64,000 nucleotides of DNA from Burhinus oedicnemus (lineage: Eukaryota; Chordata; Aves; Charadriiformes; Burhinidae). A model generated the notes under the pieces. That model was not told the origin of the DNA and did not search any database. It was given only the letters and a program-made list of their open reading frames with translations. The stretch is from NCBI GenBank assembly GCA_008921705.1, contig VFFE01007869.1, forward strand, positions 3,711,234-3,775,233. Direction: 5' to 3'. This document shows positions 1 to 12,743 of this stretch, piece by piece; position 1 is the stretch's first letter, and every line of letters begins with the position of its first letter. The position numbers were made by a program, and so were the translations under genes.

Positions 1-1175
1 ACCCGCAGCCGCACGGCCACAGCTTCCTCTCAAGCACCAAAGGAGAACTGCTTTCCGAAATATATAACAGCCGCCTCGTGGAGGGCAGATTTCAGTTCGA
101 AAGCTTTCCCGCCGTCATCCCGCGGGTCAAATACTGCAAATACGGAAAAAGGGCAGGCAAACCCTATCTGTTATCACACCTAACAGCTCTGCGCGCCTTC
201 AGGGGCTGATCGCTGGCTTTTTACCCGCTTGGTTCTGCAAAACATCCTGAAGAACCGATGGCCATAGGTTTCTAACTTACCACGTCAGGAATCTGGTCAG
301 CCAGCGCTGGGAAGTATTTTGGTACTCGTCTGTATTCAAAGTAAGAAATGTAACTTCAAAAAAAGAAAACCAAAAAACCCAAAATCCACATGACATGCAA
401 AACTGGGGAAAATAAAATATGTAACTACAGCAAATGTAGCTGTGAGGAAACAAGCCCTCTTCCCTGATGATGAATTATACTTTGCTTGCAACAGATGCAG
501 CTCTTTATATTTGTTTTCTGCATAAATCTACATATTAGCCTGAAAGCAACTGTACGTGCTTTGTCTTGCCTTGGTTCTGTCGCTCACTGCTCTTTTCAGC
601 TGATTGCCTTTGAGTGCGGGGCTGGGGCCTCCGAGCACAGCTTCGCTCCGGCAAACGGCCCCGTTTTGTGGCTTTTCCAGCTCCGAAATGGCAATGAGGG
701 AGCGGGTGGCCATCGACCACATCGGGACTTCGCTGCATGCATGGTGGAGCTCGCGTCCTTTCTTCCGCCCTTGGCCACCGGTTCCTGCGATGGTCCCGAG
801 CGACGGGCAGAGCCCTAGGGATTATAGCACCCAAGGAAATGGGGAGGGAGAAGCCGGGGTGGGTGCCGTGCCCCCACGACCCAGCGCCGGAGACACGGGC
901 TGCTGTGACAGCCACGGGTCTTGTTCTGCAGTTCGATTTATATCATCTATAATTTATTGCGTGCTGCCAACCGGACAGGCTCCCCTGGAGCTGGGATGGC
1001 CGGTGAGGATGGCTGTTGGCGTACTGCAGCGCAGCTAGCAGCAAATCCCCAACGTGGACGGGCAATGGGTTCGTCCCCAGAGCCTTATTTCCCAAGGAAA
1101 GCTAAAAGTGGGAGCATGCATGGGGTGCAGGTGGTGGGAGGAATATTCTGCAATTGCAGCCAGAAAAGGTGAAAA
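1..1175. other. Non-coding stretch, CpG-rich in its middle
   Basis: No gene recognised. The part from about 590 to 920 is GC- and CpG-rich and has overlapping open frames on both strands (144 codons at 604-1038 on plus, 126 codons at 535-915 on minus). Their predicted products are rich in P, R, S and G with no domain-like pattern, as expected from random GC-rich sequence. The bases before 590 are mixed in composition, with an A-rich patch near 358-380. No transposable element was seen. Confidence 0.65.
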
Positions 1176-1480
1176 GGATGGGTACCGAATATAATTATCT
1201 TATTAAATGGCGAGCCCAGTTTTTCAGCTTTTCTTAATCTCATTTAACGCTATTGGTGTCAAGTTAAATTATTTTTAATTGTTTTTACAAAATGCATCTG
1301 ACGAATTTATGGTTTTCTCTATAGGATCTCCCAGAACATAATTCTCCGAGAGAATTTATTTTCCTCTCCTCTAAGGAGTCTTATTTAATATCTGTGCCCT
1401 GGAAATTGAAGCGACGAAGCAAGTAAACAATTACTGCAGCGTATCATTAACGGGAGCAGCCTCGTCCTGCAGCCACGGTG
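1176..1480. promoter_or_regulatory. AT-rich block resembling a conserved non-coding element
   Basis: An abrupt AT-rich block between GC-rich flanks. It contains a forkhead-type GTAAACAA at 1423-1430 running into CAATTA (1428-1433), a K50-type TTAATC at 1234-1239, an inverted CCAAT box (ATTGG) near 1251-1255 and several TTTAAT/AATTA cores. The mixture of non-repetitive AT-rich sequence and dense homeodomain cores is typical of vertebrate developmental enhancers. Conservation itself cannot be seen from one sequence, so the call is tentative. Confidence 0.3.
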
Positions 1481-4400
1481 AGCATCCCTACGCTCACGGG
1501 CAAGAGCCTTGCTTGTTTTGCTCCTTCCCAGGGTCCCATCTGTGCTTGCCAGCCTAAGCAGCTCCTGCTGTCCCGGAGCTTGTCCCCTCCCCTGGGGAAG
1601 GCTCAGGGATAATCTCCTTTACTGGTGCTGGTGGGAGGGAAGGCGGCTCCATCCCTGCTGAGGGCTCGCCGGGTGGGCGCTGGGGTAAAAACTAGGTGAA
1701 ATAAAGGGCGGCCTAGAGGCTGAATTTAACAACCGAAACAAACCTTCGCCCATTTTACAGGGTGAAAGCAGCACCTACGAGCAGCCACGGGGCATGGAAA
1801 AGCGTGCAGGGAAGTCACCAGCGCTGGCGACAGCAGAGAGGAGGCGGGTACCAACAGTCCTCACTCCTTCTGGTCCCGTAAAGCCATTTATCGTCGCAGA
1901 GGAGGAGTACAGAAACGCTTGCCAAAGGGGGTTTAAATAGGGCTAAGGAATGGCAAGCTTTTGCAGGCTGGGGAGGGTTTGGAGGGTCCCCAGGCACCCC
2001 CGGCTCTGCCGCCCTGCCTGGCCAGAGCATCTCCTCTTCCATGCGGCATCAGGCCAGAGCCACTTCCATGGCGGAAAGGCACCCACCGTTTGCGGGGACA
2101 GAGAAACATGCTTTTTTTTTTTTTTTTTTCCTGCCCCGTGAAAAAACTGAAAACCGAGAAGCTCTGCTTCTGAAATCCCTCATTACCGGAGCAGCAGGTC
2201 AGAGGGACGCTGCTGAACTCGGCGCACAAATGCCGGGGTAGGACAGCAAAAAATAGAAAGCAAATTGCCGTGACCTATTACTCTAGAGAAAAGATCTATT
2301 TCTGATGCGTGCACTATTTAAACAGAGGTATTGCTAGCTAGTCTCGAGCTGTAACCCGTTTCGGCAAAGCATAAAGCGAGGTCGTTGCCGGCTCCTGGCT
2401 GCTTGCTCACCAGGGACACACCGGCACGGCGCAGCAGGACAGAACGAGACTGATCTACGTTATCACAGAGGGAACAACACGGTACCTATTAAAAGGCTGG
2501 ATTACTGGTGCACGGGGATAATTTCCAGGTCTTTAGGCTGTGGCTCTGGCAGCTTGTGGGCTGTTAGCGTGAGCTCTGAGCTTGCCTACGCTGGGATGGG
2601 AAAGCAGATCCTCTCCGGTCCTGGGAGCTGGGGGCTGGGAGAAGGAGACGTGCAGGAGACACCGCCACGGCCAACACGTGCTATGCACACTCGGCAGCAT
2701 CCCGCCTTCTGCGCAAGGTACGGTGCCAGGCAACACAGTTCTTAGTCCTTCATCTGCATCCAAGAGGCAGGAGAAAGTCTCCCGGCTGCAGCCACGAAGA
2801 GGATTACCACTGACATAAGCTCCCGGTATTCCCCGACCCAAGCCTTGCAATGCAGCGAAGAAGAAAAGCTCTCAGTACGATGGAGAGGAACGTTATTGCC
2901 GAAGGCGTCTCCCCCTAGTCCTATTCCCAGCAAGGCTTCACGGTGCGGACCGAAAACCGAGATAGAGGTGCTGGTGTTTCGGCTCAGCGATTGGCATTGG
3001 GGTTACGCTGGGTCTAACGGGCGAGGCTGGCTCCCAAACAGGCGGCAGATTCAGTTCCCTACTGTCCTTCCAGGATAATATCTTGAAGAAACCGACTCTA
3101 TCTATTTAAATGCCTGAATAATCAACATGCCGAATGCAGGAGTTCAGAAGAAGCGGTAGATTTAATCCAGCTCTGGAGAGCTTTATCTGTTTATTTTACA
3201 GGACCCTTGCAAGGCAGAAACTCCGTCTTCAGCTATTCCGAAACTGCAAAGTGGGCGGGTTGGGTATTTCTGACTGTGCCGCAAGAAAGCGTGGGACCAG
3301 CATTTGCATTCCTCTGCAGGAAAGCCGGCTAGCGGAGCTAAGGAACAGAAGTACCTTTCAGCAGCGTAAAGCCTGATCCTACATTATACGGAAGGAAAAA
3401 CCCGGAGTTAACTCCCAAGACCGACCCAGACTATATAAAGGGTAGGACGGCATAGCACATCGCTGCGGTGAGCGTTTGTGTCCCCGTAGCTCATACTGCA
3501 GCCCAGGCTTCGGCTACGGCCTCGTGCCACCGGTTTTCCCACTGGAACTGGAAGTCGGTGCAACAGAAAGTGAATAATCCTCTTAGCGGGGCTGGCGCCG
3601 GCTGCCATCACCCGCGCTGCGCTCCAATTAACACCAGCGGCTAAGCCTCGCCGGAGGTTTTGTTGTTAATTATAGGAGGGAGGGAGAATTGAGCATGCTT
3701 AGTGCACGGCTGCTCGGGCTGGGAGAAAGGAGATGTCCTAAAATAACGCACAGGGGAAAAAAAAAAATAAAATTAATGCCTTGAAAGCGGAACTGAATCA
3801 GCACAGTCCCCGTGATGGAGGATGCCCCGTGGTGGGGACGGGTCCCCGGTGCCTCTGCTGGTGCTCACCACAGACACCCACGTAAGGCAGGGTCTGGGAC
3901 ATGCTCCTGAAAGCCCAAAGCTGCTTTTCCCTGGAAATGGCCCCGAGGTGTTGCCTCTGCCCTGAAAGCCAGCGGTGTGAGTGGAGCTCAGCTTTCGCTT
4001 TGCCCCCCAAACCGAGTCCCTTTCCCATCCACAGCATCAAACCCTCCACAAAACACAGTCCCAGCGTTGCTTCTACTTCAACAGGGTTTCGAAATCGGAA
4101 CCTCACCCTTGTCACTTTTCCCGGTTGACGTTTAATCGATGATTATTCTTTTAAACAGAGGGTTGCAGAGTACTTTGGTTTGCGTGAATGTGATTTCAGG
4201 GGTCTCAAGGTTCCACTGATCTCAAAGGAAAATCTTGTTGGCTTGTTTTAAACACAGAATTCAGAAGTTTTCAGTGATTTTCCTTCTGGGAAAAAAACAA
4301 GAAGCCCATCCCATGGGATGGGATGGGACTGGAACTGTAGCACCCTCTGCTCCCTCCCTACAGCCTGGCCAGGGAGACGGACCCATCGCACCCCCCGACT

Positions 4401-5424
4401 GCCACCCAGCCCGTCTCACCCTGCCCCGGGCACTCTTATCATTGTCCTTCTTAAATAACTCATTTATAAGTTTTAGCACACTTGATAGCTTTTCCATTTA
4501 ACGGTGAGAACCCGTAAGTAATGAGAACGTACTTAAGATAAAAGAGCCTGGCTACGTTAAATAGGGAATTGCTTCGGCACGCACACGCCAGCGCGTTCCG
4601 CTGGACTGCCGGATCAAACTGTGCTCCCCTCTAAAGGGAGACCGTGCTTAAAAATAGTCTGCTTTGCCCCAAATGCCGTTTAAGGGGACTCAAGATGGTT
4701 ATACACCATAGGAGGAGATTTTTCTCTCTTCCTGCTTTGGGTGTTTTGCAGCTCTTTGGGCAGAGGTGAATGGGAATATTGCTGGCACCCAAGAAAGTGC
4801 AATTCTGCCAGCCTGGGGTTCGCTGCGCTGAAGAGGATGGCTCCAGGCTGCCCAGCTCCCACCCGCAGATGCCTGAAGAAAGCACTTCTTTCCAGAAGCT
4901 ACTTTTCCCCTATTTCCCATATTTCGCATGGCTGAAGGCTTTGCAAGGAAAACCGGACCAACGCAGGAGCGCGGGCCAGGCGTGTGTGCTCGGGACAGGT
5001 CTGCCTGCAGCTCCTCCCGCCGGCAGCCTCCGCCCCCATCACCTTCGGCAGAACAAAAAGTGTGTAATTCGTAGGTAGCAACACAACTGGAAAGAGATTA
5101 GCCTCGGAACGAGATTAGGGGAGCTGTTAATTGAACGGGAATTAGTAAACGTGCAGCTCTCGGAGGCCGGGGGCTAGAGAAAATGAAAATAACTCTTGCA
5201 GGGTTGGGAGGAAAAACTCCTTCAAGGCTGAGGCGGGACGGATGGACACACGGCACACGACACCGGGCTCTTCCCATTTCAAGAGTATAAGCTTATTAGC
5301 GTGGTTGTACGCGCAGTGCTCCTCGGGATCCTGTTTAAAGAGGTCAGAGCCAGAGGTGGACAGCGATAGCTGCCTCCAGATCCAATTAGGAATGACTTTC
5401 ACAGCCGGCTCCTTTTCATTTTAG
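1481..5424. other. Non-coding stretch with a T18 tract and a short palindrome
   Basis: No gene or transposable element recognised. GC-moderate sequence with a run of 18 T at 2112-2129. At 4305-4322 there is an 18-bp perfect palindrome in which CCCATCCCA meets its reverse complement. An A-rich run lies at 3758-3770. Open frames here are at most 105 codons on either strand and look like chance. Confidence 0.6.
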
Positions 5425-5700
5425 CCGTGGTTATCGATGTCTCCGGACAGCCCTGTGCTGCAGGGCTGGGTGGACAGAGGAGCATCGCCCACCGCCTGCC
5501 CTGTCCCGGACACGGCTCCCTCGGGGCCGGAGCCACGCTGAGCCGGGGGGACCCGCTCCCTCGGGGCTGGTGCTCGGCTCGGGCGGAGGGAGCATCGCGT
5601 CTTCTCCCTCTGCACCCTAGGCATGATATCCTCGGCAGTGGCATGGATGTTCTGCTCCGGGGGACTGGCAGCACAGCCCCGAGGGATGCTAACCACGGCT
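5425..5700. promoter_or_regulatory. Short CpG-island-like segment
   Basis: I count about 22 CpG dinucleotides in roughly 275 bp at about 64% G+C, an observed/expected ratio near 0.75-0.8. This is well above the surrounding DNA and comparable with a small CpG island. Open frames of 91 codons run on both strands, as expected in CpG-rich DNA that is poor in stop codons; none looks like a real protein. It could be a short unmethylated regulatory island, an orphan CpG island or the promoter of an unannotated non-coding transcript. It is not long enough to claim a gene promoter. Confidence 0.4.
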
Positions 5701-6589
5701 GAGGAGCAAGAGCCGGCCCTTTCTGCAGCTCTCCTGCTCTAGAAAATGCGTGACAAATGTCAGTTCCTCTGCGCCCTTACCTCCGGAAAAGGGGACAAAG
5801 CAGGAGCAGGGACAAGTCATGCTGTCAGAAGCCCGAGAAATGCCATTTCCCCAGAGTACTCGGCAGGTTTGCAGGGACTCAGGACCAGAGCTCGGCTTTG
5901 CAGCCTCCACCCCTCGGGCTTTTGCCCAAATGCGGGTCAGGAGCCCCTGTGTTTCTGCAGGATGCGTGTGCGCAGCTTTCCAGGGATCACACATGGAGAG
6001 GAGTGACGTGCAGGCTGCTTCCTGAGGCTACACAAGATTATTCCAGGCAGTAGGTAAATAACAGCATCACTTCTCCTCCGTGTGCAGCTCCAGCATCACT
6101 TCTCTTCCATGCACAGTCCTGCCAGGGCTCAGTCTCGAAGGGCTGTTTCCTCCCCTTGCCGCAAGAGTTATTCCAATTTTCCCAACTCATGGAGGGCTGG
6201 CCACGCCGAGGGCTCCCACTGGCTTCCCCACGCTGGGCAGGAGCCAGCGGCGCATGGCACAGGCACAATCATGTTCCCCGTGAGCAAGATTGGAGGCAGG
6301 TTCTCTATTCATGAATTTCGCTCAAAATGGCCCAGCTGTTACCGGGAGAGCGTGGTTATGCGAACGTGTCTTGTCCGAGTCATTAAAATGAATTAAATAT
6401 CACTCCTACGGCTCTTGGAAGCGTGGCCGTACACGGGATTTTCTCCTGGGACCTCAGCCGCTCCGAAGCTGTGGCCCCTCTGAGACACTAAAGACCCAAT
6501 TTATTTTTATTTTTAAGAGCCCTGAGCATTAATACCCTGCTGAAAGGAGCCAAACGCACACCTTGTCAAAACCTGTTTAAAACGCACCC
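5701..6589. other. Non-coding stretch between two GC-rich patches
   Basis: No gene recognised. It includes a short tandem duplication listed separately (6063-6120) and an AT-rich block at 6290-6400 with TTCATGAATTTC and TTAAAATGAATTAAAT cores. That block could be a small regulatory element, but nothing more specific is visible. Confidence 0.6.
6063..6120 (+). repeat. Tandem duplication, two 29-bp copies
   Basis: Copy one (6063-6091) and copy two (6092-6120) both begin AGCATCACTTCTC and then differ at several positions. This is an old, partly diverged direct duplication of a single unit, not an expanding minisatellite. Confidence 0.75.
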
Positions 6590-8096
6590 AAAGGAGAGCC
6601 GGGCCAGGGGGGATGGGCTGCCTGCCCAGTGCCCCCCCAAGCCTGGGGTGGACACCCCCCTCTCGCGGGGAGGGCTCGTTGCTCTGCCCATCCCGGCTGC
6701 TTTCTCTGCTGCCACCCCCTCGCCATCGCTGCCGGATGGAGGGAGCAGATCTCGGAGACACGGCATGTGCACCCAACGGCTCCTTCCCTCCTGCCGGAGG
6801 GGGGGAAACGGGGATTTCCCCCGGTGCGGAGCAGTATCTGAAGCCAGACACCCCGGAAGGGACCCCCGGAGCCAGGGTTGTGCCATGGAGGGACTGCACA
6901 CCCCGCCAGCCCCCCGGGACCCCAATGATGGGTTCCCCCCTGCCTCCCACTCCTCTCTGCGCCCCTACCGCTGGGGCAGCTGCTCGTTTCAAGCTGCTGA
7001 GTCACAAACACAGCCAAACACCAAAAATAACTGCAGTATCCGCAGCCCCTCGCACGCGGGAATCGCAGGTAGGTTTTTGCCTGTCCGAGCAGAACCTGCC
7101 GCAACGAGATAACCAAGTCCCCAAAGGCTCCTGCCAGGCAATTAGATGCTTGCAGGGTCTCACTAACACCCGCAAATGACCACAGCTGAAAAATGGTGCT
7201 GGAATAATTCCCTTTAAAATTTCCAGGCACACAAGCTAGCTTAAGGTCACACCAAGAAACCCGACAACTGCCCTTTATATGCTCTTTAAGAAAAAAAACC
7301 AGTCCACCTAAAATTCATCAAGTAAATCAAGTTGAGCTTAAAAATATTGACTTAGCCTGAATTAGGATCTCTCGCAAGGATCCAGTGGGTTTGCCTGAAA
7401 TACACCTACGTCGTAGCTGTCGCTATTCCTGGTTAATGGCAGATGCCCCCACGAAGGCTTCAGCCTGCGAGTTGCGATACGTTCGGTTAGGCAAAGCACT
7501 AGCTCAACATTTTGGGGTGTATCCCCTGATATCTTTGCAAGCTGCCGAAAAGCAGCGAGGGGTGGGCTCAGGCTGAGCTGGGGCTCTAAAATCAGCAGCA
7601 CCGAGTTCTTCACTACCCTTTGCCTTTCTCCCCAGCGCCTGTAGAAATCCTGCTGCGTCCGAGCTCGTTCAGACAAGGTACGGGATTTTATCCGCTTGTG
7701 CCCACATTATATCAAAAGGGCTCAAGTCCCGGTTTTCCTACTGCGTTACAGTTTGCAAGGCGGTCTCTAAGGTGCCGAGCCAGATGGGCAGTGGCACTCT
7801 CAGGCGTTCGGACTGGGTGTTATCTAAAGGATCTGTCGCCCAAACTGTGTTTTGACAGAGGTGGCTAAAGAAAAAAAAAAAAAGAGACCGGCCAGCGTGA
7901 AAGCAGAGCGCAGCCTGAAAGCATCCGATTTGCAGCGTACTCACATTCATTTTCCACCCCGGGCTCCTCTTTCAAGCCATTTTGTGAGAGATCCCAGCAC
8001 TTATCGGGCCAGGCGGAGCCCCGCGCCGGCTGCCTACAGCTCCGCTCCCTCCTTCCCCTGCCCGCCGGTGGCCATTCCTCCGGGACTTGCCAGCTG
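6590..8096. other. Non-coding stretch, GC-rich at 6590-6970 and 7960-8096
   Basis: The 6590-6970 patch is about two-thirds G+C with C-runs and G-runs and about 19 CpGs in 330 bp, weaker than the 5.4-kb patch. It supports overlapping open frames on both strands (217 codons at 6577-7230 on minus, 188 at 6613-7179 on plus), but they are proline-, glycine- and arginine-rich shadows without domain signatures. A 13-A run lies at 7871-7883. Confidence 0.6.
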
Positions 8097-8540
8097 AGTT
8101 GAAAAATAGACTTTTAATTCATTTGGCATCAAAGATTCCAGCTTAACTCTTCCCGGCAGCTGTCATATCCCACCGAAGGAGCCGCGGTGCCAATCGCTTC
8201 CAATGTAATCTCCTCGCCGAACGCCCAGACGATGCTTGAACTCGTCTTAACCCTCCGGATGGATGGAGATCTCTCGGCAACGCCGGGAGAATATGCTGCT
8301 GCTCTTTCCAAAAGCCTTCCCTTTTACATGCCTCGACCTTGCAAGGGAAATCCTGTCTCACTTGAATTATTCATAATACTTTCTGTTCTGCCAGCTCCAG
8401 CATACATTTTCAATCATTAATATGTCATGACTTTTTATCCTTTTGGATTTTTATCTTTCCTCCTGCGCGACTCGCTGCTTTCAAAATAACGCAACCGTGG
8501 CGATATTAATTAGCATTCATTTGATTTACTAAATAAAAAA
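8097..8540. promoter_or_regulatory. AT-rich block resembling a conserved non-coding element
   Basis: Unique, non-repetitive AT-rich DNA with repeated homeodomain-type cores: TTTTAATTCATTTG near 8112, CAATCATTAATATG near 8410, and TTAATTAG at 8506-8513. An E-box-like CAGCTG lies at about 8157-8162. The density of palindromic TAATTA-type sites, next to CpG-containing sequence, suggests an enhancer. There is no direct evidence of conservation. Confidence 0.35.
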
Positions 8541-11465
8541 AACCCGTCTCCATCCTAACGCACGCCCTTCCTGGTGGGAAGTACCACTTGAACAGCTCCG
8601 GGAACAGGGATAGCACCGGCTGGTTCTAGCTAAAGCAGCGCAAACCATGTTTGGAGCTCACGCTTCTGGCAGTATTTCCCAGCTTGCGAGCCGGTCGGGT
8701 GACGGAAGGCAGGGTAGGCTCCAGCATGCAGAAGAAAAAAACCCGAGGAAGGCAACCGGGCTGTGAACTCTACAAAAGAGCGTGTTTTCATCCTTTTTAA
8801 GTAAAACTGATGGCAAATCATAGCATTCTTGATGACGGTGGCTGGGCTGGGCTCTGGTTCCTGCGATGCTGCCTGGTGGGTACATCCCTCCGGCTCACAC
8901 CAGGATCTGTCCCCGAAGCTTTGCCCAGGGATGCTGTTTGTGGCAATCCCAGACCTGCCCTGGAGTCTGGGAATGAATTAAACTGCCCAGAGGATCCTCA
9001 TATCCCTTCCACACGGAGCCCAGCCGGGACCCCGGGTGCCTGAAGCTTCACCGCAGCGGCCGAACCCCCTGCTCCCCTCGGGTCCGCTCTCTCCCACGGA
9101 CAGCACTTATTAATTGAAAGTCGGATGGAGCAATTAGCTGGTCACCGGGAGGCTGACGCTTCTCTCGGCTCCCGCTGCTCAACTCAAGGCTGGCAGAGCT
9201 GAAATTTCTGTCCCGTTATCTGAAGAGCAAAATGACATTTCAGCAGCGGGGAACTCCTGCCAATAAAATCACAGCCCGAACTCCTTGCTTTCATGATCCC
9301 TTAAATTATTTTCCGTACTTGAGGTGGGCTTATTGCTAAGTCTGGGCTGTGTATAGAGAGGAGAAGGATGAAGAGCACCTGGCTGCTGCCCCAACCCCGG
9401 CCCCGAGCACCCCCAGCGCGGGACGCGCAGGCTGCTGCAGCTCCAGTCTAGCTGAAATAGGAACAGATACAACCCACCAGTTTCAACAAAATTCCCTTGT
9501 TTATGGGTTTTACATAGGAACCCAAACTGGTTTTCTAATAGAAATGCAGCAGGAATCTGAACTGTTCAGCATCACGGTGCGCAGGACAGATGGACACCAG
9601 CATCCCTGCAGCCTCTTGCCCCACAGACAGGTTTATGGAGCTTTTCTACTCTCCCATTTTATTGCAGCCACGTCTTACCTGCTAGCTAATCACCAATCAA
9701 GAGCTGATTTTGCACAGCCAGAGGCGGCGGTGCGGTGGGAGCCAGGTGGGTGGCCAGGTCACCGTGCCTGACCTGTATCCGGGGCTCCTCTTCACCGTGC
9801 CGGTACCGGCATTTCACATTGCGCTTAAGCTACGCAAGCGTCAGCTGCCTGCTCCAGCCCATAATTATATCGAAAATTACCGCACGTTTCCCAACAGCTA
9901 AATTATTGTGGTTTGGTTTTTGTTTTAATTTTTTTTTTTGTAAAGAAGTGAATATGGCAAACACACTGAGTTCTAGTGTGTCTGAAAGCGTGAAGCTGCG
10001 CTCTAGGACGGGCTGTCCTTGGCTCAAGCAGGAGCCGACTCCAGGATTCAAAACTCCGGGCAACTATTTCTCAGAGCTTCGTGGGATTTTTGAAATCGCT
10101 GATTGTCAACCAAGAGGTAATTCCTAACCAGCACGGCTGGGAGCTGCACCCTAATTTTACCGAAGTGATTAAAGGCGGGATGTGCATGTTGGGCACGTAC
10201 AAACAGCGAAGCTCGCTCCCCCCGCTGAAGTGTTTTAAACTTGAATCCTCCATCTAAATTCCAGTGGTAGCTGTGCTGGCTCATTTCTCTCTCTGGCACC
10301 GGATCTACTAAGATATTACATATTTCAGTATTTTCTAGCATGCTGTTAATACCTTTCACCCAATGCTCCCAACAAATTACTTGACCTACATGTAAAGTAG
10401 TAGCAGGGTCCTTCCCTGGGCTGGCAGGTGCCGTGGCGGATGGGAGAGGCAGGATCGGGATAGAGACCGGAGCCCCCGCCGGGGTGCAGAGCTGCCGGGG
10501 CTGCCCCATCCCACACAGGGGCCGACAGCACCCACAGCCACGGCCGGCCCGAACGGCAGCGATTCTTTGGGTCGCCTAATCCCCCCTTTCCAATACAGGA
10601 TTAGGACTTTCTCTAATAGGTTTCTGCTAATTGCTTAAGAGAGCGGAGCACAAACAAATGCATCTCTGCAGCTAAGAAGTTTTTCTTGATGCTGGTGCTC
10701 TCATCTTCTCCCCATGCCCGTCCTTTGAATACATCTCAGCAAGAGCTCACGTTCCCCAAAATAATGGCTCAAGCAGCTACGAGCATGTCGCCGTCCCAGC
10801 CACCCGCACAGACCACGAAGCCGGTGCTGCCTGCGAGCCCATCGCAGTGCCTAAAACAAGGAGGGAGCCGCGGGCTGGGCATGGGTCGCAGGCAGCAGAG
10901 CTGTAGCTGGGGGAAGAGGCTGGTCAAAAGTCCAGCCCAGCTCTGGTACGCTTCTCCCCCAGGGGTAGGTGCCACCCACCAGAGAGGATGAGCACCCTGC
11001 ATCCCTTCCAGCCTGCTGCTGGATGCAGAACTCTTTGTTGGGTCCAAAATACCACATCCTCCTCCCCTGGGATGCTGCAGGCTCCTGAGATCGTCTCGTA
11101 ACGCAAATAACATATGACTGGCTTGTGGGAGACCAAAAATTATTGTCATAGCCCGCACCCTGAAGAAGCTACCAAGTGTGGTCCGGGAGCTGCCACGCTG
11201 GAAAGTGGTGGCAGCAATTCCTTCCTGAAGCCGCACGGAGCAGCCGGGGGTTAGGAGAGTGGCCTGTAGATTAGGGGCTAAAGAGATACTCAAGGCAATG
11301 AATAATAATAATAAAAAAATCAAGTTATAATCACATGGATTCAGCAGCGTGAAGCCCCCTGGATCCCTTGTTTCCCCCTCGGGTGCTGGGGGAGCTCCTG
11401 TGTCTGCTGGGCTCTGTGTAGCCCAGGGACCCATCAGTTATAAGCCTGTTTTGGGCAATAACTAC

Positions 11466-11493
<28 letters not shown>
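11466..11493 (+). repeat. A28 homopolymer tract
   Basis: A perfect run of 28 A. No AATAAA-type signal precedes it at the usual distance and no gene-like sequence lies upstream, so it is annotated as a homopolymer rather than a retrocopy tail. Confidence 0.9.
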
Positions 11494-11496
<3 letters not shown>

Positions 11497-12698
11497 TTAA
11501 AACACCAGGTAAACATTTCTACTCTCGTTAAGTTTTCTAACAAAGCAAGGAATTTTGAGTTTCAGTGCATCTCTGACACACAGCTTCCCCGCAGAGCGAA
11601 TTTTTCCCTTTTGCCGGCAGCTTCAGGGCCATGCTCGCGCTTTGCCGGGGCTGCTCCTGCCTCTGCAGCCCTGGGACCAGGCACCGCAGGCAGGCGCCGG
11701 GCCCGGCTCCTTCGTGTACCACAATTTCACCCTCCCGTTGTTGGATTTGCATTTGAAGCTGCTATCAACCGCCAGGGTAATGAGAAGCCTGCGCAAAATG
11801 TGGAATAGCGAAAGAGGATGAAAAGTCACCCAAAGAAAGGCTGTGAATGCGCTGATTATGCCTGGCGAGGAAGCGCTGCGTTCGGGGCTGACGCTGCTTC
11901 CCGGGAGCGAGGCAGTGCTGTACCAACACAATTCCCCATCAGCAAAATGTTCAGGCGTGGAGATATTTCAGGGCTGGGAGAGCTGCAACTCGAGGAAGAC
12001 GCATGGGGGAAAAAACAACAGCATCCTTTGCCTGAGCACCGGCACGCGCCTGGGGCTGGAGAGGTGGCGGGACATGGGGAACGGGGCATGGGAGAGGTGG
12101 AAGTCCCTTCAGAGAGTTAGAGGCCACCATGAGATAATGTATCTTCGCTTCTGCGGCGCTAATGCAACCATTTTACCCCAAAGCTCCTGTGTTAAAGGCA
12201 CCAGGGTGGGTTGACACTGGGATGCTGTGCCCCGCACACAGGGAGGTGCTGCTTCATCTCCTTGTGGTCCCCTCTCCCTGCCGTGGTCCTCAACATCTCA
12301 CTTGGGATATTCTCCTCCCTGGGCCCCAGACCAGCAGTTCTTCCTATTCCCTCTCCTTCTTCGTGCCAGCTCAAACATGACCCAAAACTCCACCATCTCG
12401 CCTCACCCTGTGGTCCCAGCACCTGATGCTATGGTCTTCGCTCTCACCCATCCCCAGGCCTTCAGAGAAAGGCAAAGAAAAAAAAGCTCTGGCTGTCATC
12501 TAGAAGGCACCTGGGCAACATGTTTGGCCTGACCTCTGCAAGAAGCTGCTCTTCTCTGCAACGTGGCATTTGGGTGGTTACTGCCTCTCGCTATCTCTTT
12601 GCTTGCTGCTCTTTGCCAAAGAGGAGATGGGTTTCCTGAGGTTAGCTTGAAGGACGTGGAGCCACACACAGACCGCCAGCTCCACAGAGCCTTTCCTT

Positions 12699-12743
12699 CC
12701 ATCCATCCATCCATCCATCCATCCATCCATCCATCCATCCATC
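12699..12743 (+). repeat. (ATCC)n microsatellite
   Basis: About 11 perfect tandem copies of ATCC. On the opposite strand the unit is GGAT, which accounts for the periodic Met-Asp-Gly-Trp frames there. Likely polymorphic in length. Confidence 0.95.

Noticed and set aside
4305..4322. 18-bp perfect palindrome as a protein-binding site
   Set aside because: It is made of a CCCAT repeat meeting its complement by chance; one occurrence, no supporting context.
6577..7230. 217-codon minus and 188-codon plus frames in the 6.6-7.2 kb GC-rich patch
   Set aside because: Overlapping frames on both strands, no domain-like pattern, composition dictated by G- and C-runs.
11466..11493. A28 tract as the tail of a processed pseudogene
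   Set aside because: No polyadenylation signal at the right distance and no exon-like or gene-like sequence upstream.
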